From Saccopteryx bilineata (lineage: Eukaryota > Chordata > Mammalia > Chiroptera > Emballonuridae): a DNA stretch of 64,000 bases. The stretch is from NCBI RefSeq assembly GCF_036850765.1, contig NC_089494.1:53213809-53277808 (forward strand), written 5' to 3'. Of this stretch, positions 58,301 to 64,000 are shown piece after piece. Every line of letters begins with the position of its first letter. The first letter of the stretch is position 1. The notes under the pieces were generated by a model. The model was not told the origin of the DNA. It saw only the letters and a program-made list of their open reading frames with translations, and searched no databases. A program made the position numbers and the translations under genes.

Positions 58301-59174
58301 CATGGTCCTGGGTTTTAAAGAACATTTTATGAACTTGACTCCAATGGCAAGAGAAGTGAAGGCAAAGATAAATGAATGGGACTACATCAGAATTAAAAGT
58401 TTTTGCTCAGCAAGAGAAACTGATATCAAAATAAACAGACAGCCAACTATATGGGAACTGATATTTTCAAACGACAGCTCAGATAAGGGCCTAATATCCA
58501 AAATTTACAAAGAACTCATAAAACTCAACAACAAACAAACAAACAATCCAATAAAAAAATGGGAAGAGGACATGAACAGACACTTCTCCCAGGAAGAGAT
58601 ACAAATGGCCAACAGATATATGAAAAGATGCTCAGCTTCATTAGTTATTAGAGAAATGCAAATCAAAACTACAATGAGATACCTCCTCACTCCTGTTAGA
58701 TTAGCTATTATCAACAAGACGGGTAATAGCAAATGTTGGAGAGGCTGTGGAGAAAAAGGAACCCTCATTCACTGTTGGTGGGACTGTAAAGTAGTACAAC
58801 CATTATGGAGGAAAGTATGGTGGTTCCTCAAAAAACTGCAAATAGAACTACCTTATGACCCAGCAATCCCTCTACTGGGTATATACCCCAAAACCTCAGA
58901 AACATTGATACGTGAAGACACATGTAGCCCCATGTTCATTGCAGCACTGTTCACAGTGGCCAAGACATGGACACAACCAAAAAGCCCTTCAATAGAAGAC
59001 TGGATAAAGAAGATGTGGCACATATACACTATGGAATACTACTCAGCCATAAGAAATGATGACATCAGATCATTTACAGCAAAATGGTGGGATCTTGATA
59101 ACATTATAAGGAGTGAAATAAGCAAATCAGAAAAAAACAAGAACTACATGATTCCATACATTGGTGGAACATAA
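55347..59174 (+). CDS. L1 ORF2: LINE-1 ORF2 protein (endonuclease/reverse transcriptase), 1275 aa, intact
   Basis: Nicks target DNA and reverse transcribes L1 RNA onto the nick (target-primed reverse transcription). The length equals human ORF2p. APE-like endonuclease at 1-239: N14, E43 (LQETHL), D145 and N147 (GDLNTP), T192, D205 (RIDH), S228 and H230 (SDH) are all present. Reverse transcriptase: [39 protein letters not shown] from residue 656, and the catalytic LFADD with Asp702 and Asp703. The C-terminal Cys motif starts at 1130 (CWRGC...HCWWDC). Positions match the human protein without shift. The start [14 protein letters not shown] has a counterpart in copies 1 and 2. No inactivating lesion seen. 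SINEs in the window carry the target duplications expected from this machinery. Confidence 0.97.
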   Translation: MAVGNPQVSIITLNVNGLNLPIKRHRVAEWIKKENPTICCLQETHLSNKDKNKFKVKGWKTILQANNTQKKAGVAILISNNADYKTEKVLRDKNGHFIMIKGKLNQEDITILNIYAPNQGAPKYIRQLLIDLKTKTNKNTIILGDLNTPLTALDRSSKQRINKDIVALNEILEHLDMIDIYRTLHPKATEYTFFSSVHGTFSRIDHMLGHKDNISKFRKTEIVPSIFSDHKALKLEFNCKKEGEKPTKMWKLNNILLKNEWVKEEISAEIKRYIQTNENENTTYQNVWDAAKAVIRGKFISLQAYMNKQERAEVNHLTSHLKELEKEEQRQPKTSRRKEIIKIRAEINELENRKTIEKINKTRSWFFEKINKIDKPLARLTKEKRHRTQINKIQNERGEITTDIIEIQRIIVEYYEKLYATKYNNLEEMDKFLEQYNLPRLSHEEAESLNRPISREEIEKTIKNLPKNKSPGPDGYTSEFYQTFKEDLVPILLKVFQKIEEEAILPNTFYEANITLIPKPGKDGTKKENYRPISLMNTDAKILNKILANRIQQHIKKIIHHDQVGFIPESQGWFNIRKTVNVIHHINKTKNKNHMILSIDAEKAFDKIQHNFMFKTLNKMGIEGKYLNMIKAIYDKPSANILLSGIKLRTFYLKSGTRQGCPLSPLLFNVVLEVLARAIRQDKEIKGIHIGKEEVKLSLFADDMILYIENPKDSTKRLLETINQYSKVAGYKINIQKSIAFLYANNEILENELKKIIPFTIATKKIKYLGINITKNVKDLYNENYKALLREIEKDTMRWKNIPCSWIGRINIIKMAILPKAIYKFNAIPIKIPMRFFKEMEQKIIRFIWNYKKPRIAKTILRKKNEAGGITIPDFKLYYRATIIKTAWYWQKNRHSDQWNRIESPEIKPHIYGQIIFDKGANNTQWRKESLFNKWCWENWKATCKRMKLDYSLSPCTKINSKWIKDLNIRPETIKYIEEDIGTKIMVLGFKEHFMNLTPMAREVKAKINEWDYIRIKSFCSARETDIKINRQPTIWELIFSNDSSDKGLISKIYKELIKLNNKQTNNPIKKWEEDMNRHFSQEEIQMANRYMKRCSASLVIREMQIKTTMRYLLTPVRLAIINKTGNSKCWRGCGEKGTLIHCWWDCKVVQPLWRKVWWFLKKLQIELPYDPAIPLLGIYPKTSETLIREDTCSPMFIAALFTVAKTWTQPKSPSIEDWIKKMWHIYTMEYYSAIRNDDIRSFTAKWWDLDNIIRSEISKSEKNKNYMIPYIGGT

Positions 59175-59460
59175 AAATGAGACTAAGAGACATGGACAAG
59201 AGTGTGGTGGTTACCAAGGGTGGGGGGGGAGTGAGGACATGGGAGGGAGGGAGGGAGAGAGTTAGGGGGAGGGGGAGGGGCACAGAGAACTAGATAGAGG
59301 GTGACGGAGGACAATCTGACTTTGGGCGAGGGGTGTGCAACATAATTTGATGACAAAATAACCTAGACATGTTTTCTTTGAATATATGTACCCTGATTTA
59401 TTAATGTCATCCCATTACCATTAATAAAAATTTATTTAAAAAAAAAAAAAAAAAAAAAAA
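59175..59460 (+). terminator. LINE-1 3'UTR, poly(A) signal and tail (copy 3)
   Basis: Begins with sequence still related to the ORF2 end and contains a G-rich run (59218-59281) with several GGG/GGGG blocks able to form a G-quadruplex. It then has AATAAA at 59423-59428 and the A tail at 59438-59460. Confidence 0.9.
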
Positions 59461-59470
59461 AAGAAATTGT

Positions 59471-61089
59471 ACTCCAGATCAGAAGAGTGATTGTCAATAT
59501 GGTGTTTGGTATTATTAATTTTTTTATATTTAGCTTTAAAAATAATTGACTCCCTTTACTTTATATTTTACCTAGTTGTTCTGACCATTGAACATCTTTT
59601 GAATTGAGTGGAAATTTGTTTCTCTAATAACTGCCTAGAAGGAAGTTATATCAATGAAAAAATAAGAGTACTCACTTTATAAGCATCTTTGCTATTTGAT
59701 TGAAAAGGAAGTTGAGCACCCTCAAAAAGCATCCTGAAATATTAAATGGATTTACAAAGCTCAGATAGTTTCATAATACCTAAATGATTTGTTACAAGTC
59801 TCTCCCATCTCTACACTTACACATTCTCCTTCTCTCTCTGTCTCTAAAATTTCTTAGATTCTCTCTGTTCAAAGATGCCCCTATATGTCTTCTAATAAAC
59901 ACAATCTTCAATCTTGGGTAGACTGTTCTAAAACTGTTCCAGAAAGATGCTCATCTCCTCTGGGTTTTTAAAAAAAACCCATCATAAGAGAAAATGTTAA
60001 GTTCTCCTCTTAGAGTCCATTTCTGGTGTGAAAGCTTTTCTCTGAAGAGTCAGATATAAACTATGGTAGTTTTGGAATGACTATTCAGAGTTTCAAGAGG
60101 TGAGAAATTCTTCTAGTCTTCATGATAGCAGTAGGGTAAAGAAAACATGAGAAGTTTTGGAGGTTCTGGATCCTTGGTGCTGTGTGGTATAGAGTGGCCC
60201 GAGCAGGATGAAGAGAGCTTTAGAAAAGTCAGCAGAGCCGTCATTGTGGCTCTGAACTCCTACTCACTTATCAGACAGATAAAAGGAAAGGTTGGGCTGC
60301 CCTGGAGGCAATGTTTTCCATGTCTTTATGGGCTGAGTGTTTTTGCCAGGAGTTTTTTTTTGCCAGGAGATAGCTCAGTCACCATGGGTTCCCAGAATGT
60401 TCCTTGGCAGCCCAGAGAGAATCTGGAATGTGATTTCAAGCTTATGGTTTTCTTCAGCTGGTGCTTGTCTGTGATTTTGAAAATTAACTATGAATTTTTA
60501 ATAAATTGTTTATATTTTTCATATTCCAATTCCATTAGGACTTGAACATTAATTATCTTTTACATATTTGTTAATAGTAACACAACACAATTTTTGCCTT
60601 GTGAAATCAATTTTTGCTGCCTTATATAAAGATATGTGAGATGATACATGAATTGCTCTTACCTCTCCTTTTGATCAGAAAATAAAATATATCTTTCCCA
60701 ACCCTATTTTTATGGTAACTATTATTTTATGCTATCAAAATGACAGAAGATGGCTTCTTTCTCTAGTTGAATACAAAAGCCTCTTCTTTTATATAAAGCA
60801 GTTAAGCCAAAGTGAATTTTTGTCTATGCCTAAAAGTTAAAGGCCAGGAATAAAAATGTGCATACTAAATTATTTGTGCTGTGAATGCTGTAAAATCCAT
60901 GGGAATAAGACAGGATATTTTCATAACAATTTGTTTTTATAAATGAACTGATATATTTAGATATATTGAAATTCTTAGGTTTTGGATCATTTTATTAATA
61001 AGACATAGAAAATTAGTTACAGAAAAATATATTTAATATTTGATTTAAATCTCAGGTATAAAATATATTGTGAAACACAATCCCTCAAT
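59471..61089. other. No recognisable feature
   Basis: The 132-aa open frame at 60147-60545 (MRSFGGSGSLVLCGIEWPEQ...) has no recognisable domain. No clear repeat is recognised, so 60100-60450 might be unique sequence. Confidence 0.4.
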
Positions 61090-61590
61090 AGATAAAATGA
61101 ACTGTCTTATAGCCAGACAATGGAATATTATTCATGAGCTATAAGTTGTAAAAAGAAGTGAAAGAAATATAAATGTGTATTACTATGTGAAAGAACCCCA
61201 TCTGAAAAGGCTATATATTGTATGATTACAAATATATGAAGATCAGTGATTGCTAGGGTTTGGGGGGCAGGGGACAGGGATGAGTAGGTAGAACGCAAAG
61301 GATTTTTATGGCAGTAAGAATACTCTGTATGAGAACATAAGGATGGATACATCAAACCAATATAATGTACAATATGAAGAGTGAACCCTAATGTAAGCTA
61401 TGGACTTTTGAGTAGTTATGTCAATGTAGGCACGTTAATTGCCACCGATGACAAGTATGGTGGGGCATACTGATAACTGGGGAGGCTATGCATGTGTGGG
61501 GGCAGGGAGTATATAAGAACTCTCTTTGTCTTCCTTTCAATTTTGCTGTGAACCTTAAACTACTCTAGAAAGTCTTCATTTAAAAGATGA
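61090..61590 (+). repeat. Old LINE-1 3' end (L1M-like)
   Basis: 'atagccagacaatggaatattattcatgagc' (typical end of old ORF2), then the 3'UTR landmarks 'ggggaggctatgcatgtgtgggggcagggagtatat' and 'caattttgctgtgaaccttaaactactct'. Decayed, no coding. Confidence 0.85.
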
Positions 61591-62740
61591 ATAATGTCTT
61601 GTTATTTTTAAAAATTCAACAAATAAAGGGAAATATTTCAAAGTATTGATATTTATATTTTTAAAGAAAAAAAACCAAAAAAATAATCCAAGAATTTCTT
61701 ACTGGGGAGAGGGGAGATGTTTGCCACTCTCCATCCACTGCTGCCTCTGAGGCTCTCTTCCCTGTCTTTTCTCTCCTCCTTCCCATCAAAAGTAAAGATA
61801 TTGATAATCTGACTAGTCAATGTCTGGGGAAACTGGGCAGAAATACTGCATGCTAAAAGGCAGAGCCTTGCCCTGTTCCCCGCTTCCCCTTCCTCAGGCG
61901 CAGATTGAGTAGGCTAAGCCTAGAAGAGGGCAATTCCTGTCAGTTGTCATTCTCCATGGTCAAGCCTAAGCCCAACAGACTGGTAAATCCCAAGAATTTG
62001 AATTTGAGGTTGCAGATCAGAACCCAGTCTCTCTTTCTTTTAATAACAGATTCGAATTTCTTTTGAAAGCAATCCCTCTTCTATTATTATTGGTTGTTGG
62101 AGGTGACCTCTTCTTAACACTAGATGGACAGGGATCCAGCGGGATCGCATATTGGCTTAATCCAATAAACATAGTCTACCTTCTTGGTCCTGGGATTGGT
62201 TCACAGATAAGCATATAACCCAATGAGAACTATGTTTGGAGCTTCTGGAAAATAGTACCTGGGGTCTTCCTTCTACTGACCGTTAGAGTGTGAAGACACA
62301 AGGGTTAGAGCTGTGCAGCATTTTTGGTAGCAAGAAGCTACCATGAGGACAAAAGCTCACTCACAGAGGAAAGCACAGCTGAGACACACTGAGAAACTGA
62401 ATCTTCATGCCCTTGTTTCAAACATTGGATCAAATCATACCTGATGGAAAGACCTAGCATTGAATCTTCATTTTATGAATCTGCACATGTTCTATTTTTC
62501 TCTAAGTCAGTTGAATTCAATTTTTGTCTCTTGCAATGCATAGGATGCATATGACCCACTGATCTCTCACAACAAGTAGACTAATCTTTGATATATCTAA
62601 TGCCCTTTGTTGCTACCATTTGAATAGTATGCTTACCTAAAATCTGTGTGCTTCTCCCCAAACATGTTTAAACCAGCTGTACTACAAAAAAGCAATTATA
62701 CAAATTAATGTAATATTAAATTAACTAATAAAATATGAGT
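61591..62740. other. No gene; possible old repeat at 62080-62480
   Basis: 'gttgttggaggtgacctcttctt...agctaccatgaggac...aaagcacagctgagac' has the look of an old interspersed element that I cannot name. Nothing coding. Confidence 0.35.
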
Positions 62741-62742
62741 AT

Positions 62743-63099
62743 AGGCCCTGGCCAGTTGGCTCAGTGGTGGAGTGTCGGCCTGGCGTGCAGGAGTCCTGGG
62801 TTCGATTTCCGGCCAGGGCACACAGGAGAAGTGCCCATCTGCTTCTCCACCCCTCCCCCTCTCCTTCCTCTCTGTCTCTCTCTTCCCCTCCCGCAGCCAA
62901 GGCTCCACTGGAGCAAAGTTTGCCTGGGCATTGAGGATGGCTCTAAGGCCTCTGCCTCAGGCTCTAGAATGGCTCTGATTGCTGCAGAGCGATGCCCCAA
63001 GATGGGCAGAGCATCGCCCCCTGGTGGGCATGCTGGGTGGATCCTGGTCTGGCGCATGCAGGAGTCTGACTGCTTCCCCGTTTCCAGCTTTGGAAAAAT

Positions 63100-63106
<7 letters not shown>
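62743..63106 (+). repeat. Full-length long-type bat SINE
   Basis: Complete copy from ggccctggccagttggctcag (box A) and gggttcgatttcc (box B) through CT-rich, 'ctccactggagcaaag' and 'cagagcatcgccccctggtgggc' modules to 'tttccagctttggaaaaatac'. The best full-length reference in the window. Its A-rich tail has turned into the TA microsatellite that follows. The 165-aa and 152-aa open frames across it are SINE translation. Confidence 0.95.

Positions 63107-63164
<58 letters not shown>
63107..63164. repeat. (AT)29 microsatellite
   Basis: 58 bp of uninterrupted AT, directly after the SINE tail. Confidence 0.98.
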
Positions 63165-63168
<4 letters not shown>

Positions 63169-63372
63169 AAAGAGAAAGTTATTGTCTATACAAAAACTAA
63201 GTTTAATATTGAAAAACACTCATAAAAAGTAACACACAAAAAGGTGTCTAATTTAAAGTAAGTAAGATAGGAACAAGAGTTTGGGAGAAAATTAAAACTA
63301 GTATGATTTTCAGCTTAGTTTGCTTTGTAGATGTCTTAAAGTCTCATATCACTTTAAAAAATAAAACTGGCT

Positions 63373-63535
63373 CTACCTGTGGTGACACAGTAGATAAAGT
63401 GTCGACCTGGAACACCGAGATCACAGGCTCAAAATCCAGGCTTGGCTGGTCAAGGCACATATGGGAGTAGATGCTTCCTGCTCCTCCCCCTCTTCTCTCT
63501 CTCTTTCTCTAAAAATGAATAAATAAAAAAAATCT
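63373..63535 (+). repeat. Short-type bat SINE
   Basis: Diverged head 'ctctacctgtggtgacacagtagataaagtgtcgacc', conserved 'caaggcacatatgggagtagatgcttcctgctcctcccc' body and 'aaaaatgaataaataaa' tail. Confidence 0.9.
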
Positions 63536-63689
63536 AAGAAAACAAAACAAACAAAACAAAAAACCAAACTGAAAATCAGAGAGGCGTTTTGGATGTGTTT
63601 ATACTAGAAAAGTGAATTAAAGTCCCAAATCAGCAGACTCATATGTAAAGAAACAGCTTTGCTCAGATATCAAATGATTGGCAAATAAA

Positions 63690-64000
63690 TATATTATTTA
63701 TTTATTTTTACAACAAAACAAGTTTTTTTATTTTTAATTTATTGTGTTGACATGGTTTCAAGTGTCCCACTCAATATAACATCGTCTACACACTGCATCA
63801 TGTTCACCCCGTACTTCATACAAAGTCTCTTTCCACCCCCAGTCCCCATATTTGCCCTCCTCCCCCTACCTCCTCCCTTCTTCCCTCTGGCTATTGCTAT
63901 CCTATGGTCTGTATATATGTGTTATGTATGTATGTTTTTGGTTAATTCTTTCACCTTCTTTGATTCAGTTGCCTCTTCCCCCTTTCCTCTGACAAGCTGT
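63690..64000 (-). repeat. LINE-1 3' end (antisense), runs off the window
   Basis: T-rich start, 'tatttttaatttattgtgttgacatgg', 'tcaagtgtcccactcaatata', C-rich block 'cctacctcctcccttcttccctctggctattgc'. Same type as 46640-46850. Confidence 0.7.

Larger units (their letters stand above)
53778..59460 (+). mobile_element. LINE-1 copy 3: young element with both ORFs intact
   Basis: A 5.7-kb L1 with a 10-bp target duplication aagaaattgt (53768-53777 and 59461-59470), ORF1 (54026-55021), ORF2 (55347-59174), a G-rich 3'UTR, AATAAA at 59423-59428 and an A tail of about 23-25. Its 5' end is homologous to the 5' end of copy 2, so it is not ordinarily 5'-truncated, but the 5'UTR is only 248 bp where copy 2 has 2.4 kb. 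Both proteins look functional. Whether it can be transcribed from its own promoter is doubtful. Confidence 0.95.

Noticed and set aside
54022..58768. Antisense open frames of 60-121 aa inside L1 copy 3
   Set aside because: Shadows of ORF1 and ORF2 on the opposite strand, hydrophobic because the sense strand is A-rich.
60147..60545. 132-aa open frame, possible gene
   Set aside because: No domain, no splice or promoter context, and the C-terminal half is AT-rich low-complexity sequence. Kept only as a note.
62735..63232. 165-aa and overlapping 152-aa open frames
   Set aside because: They translate the SINE and the AT microsatellite (IYIYIY), with no selection signal.
1..64000. CRISPR arrays, operons, bacterial genes, rRNA
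   Set aside because: No short regularly spaced repeats, no bacterial-type gene packing and no rRNA-like sequence; the window is clearly vertebrate.

Overview
This window is mammalian nuclear DNA: AT-rich, without operons or ribosome binding sites, and dominated by interspersed repeats. The tRNA-derived SINEs point to a bat. There are about 17 copies in four or five families, all with tRNA-like heads (TGGCTCAG..., GTGGCGCAGTGGAT...). They differ from the common vespertilionid Ves type except for one copy at 33315-33487. My best guess is a non-vespertilionid bat, such as a rhinolophoid or emballonurid; this rests on remembered SINE sequence and cannot be proven here.

No complete host protein gene is recognisable. 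The only plausible host coding trace is a 225-bp open segment at 43066-43290 with a good splice acceptor and matching 0/0 phase. The window is therefore probably intergenic or the intron of a large gene.

Layout. 0-20 kb: scattered SINEs, MIR and L2 remnants, two MaLR-like LTRs, an inverted pair of related LTR-like repeats (9640-10160 and 12170-12790), and a 214-bp SPIN-like hAT MITE with a perfect 8-bp target duplication. 20.7-27.95 kb: an old sense-strand LINE-1 with both ORFs broken and two SINEs nested in ORF2. 28-38 kb: SINEs, MIRs, microsatellites and an apparently short Helitron derivative (32301-33173) that still carries an open 159-aa fragment of the Helitron helicase. 38.1-42.3 kb: an antisense LINE-1 with a complete 2.4-kb 5'UTR that includes about 240-bp tandem monomers. 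It stops about 410 bp into ORF2 and is flanked by a perfect 19-bp target duplication, so it is 3'-truncated. 42-53.5 kb: SINEs, L2, old antisense LINE-1. 53778-59460: a young LINE-1 with intact ORF1 (331 aa) and ORF2 (1275 aa), a poly(A) tail and a 10-bp target duplication, but only a 248-bp 5'UTR. 59.5-64 kb: an old L1 3' end, SINEs and a (TA)29 microsatellite.

How the parts work together: the L1 ORF1 protein (RNA chaperone) and ORF2 protein (endonuclease plus reverse transcriptase) copy L1 RNA into the genome and, as known for mammals, also mobilise SINEs. Many SINEs here carry A-rich tails and 10-16 bp target duplications typical of that machinery. Helitron and hAT elements are DNA transposons, known to reach bat genomes by horizontal transfer.

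The most notable points are the intact L1 with a shortened 5'UTR, a 79-codon reading frame between ORF1 and ORF2 that overlaps the ORF2 start in two L1 copies, the 3'-truncated L1, the monomeric L1 promoter and the Helitron fragment.
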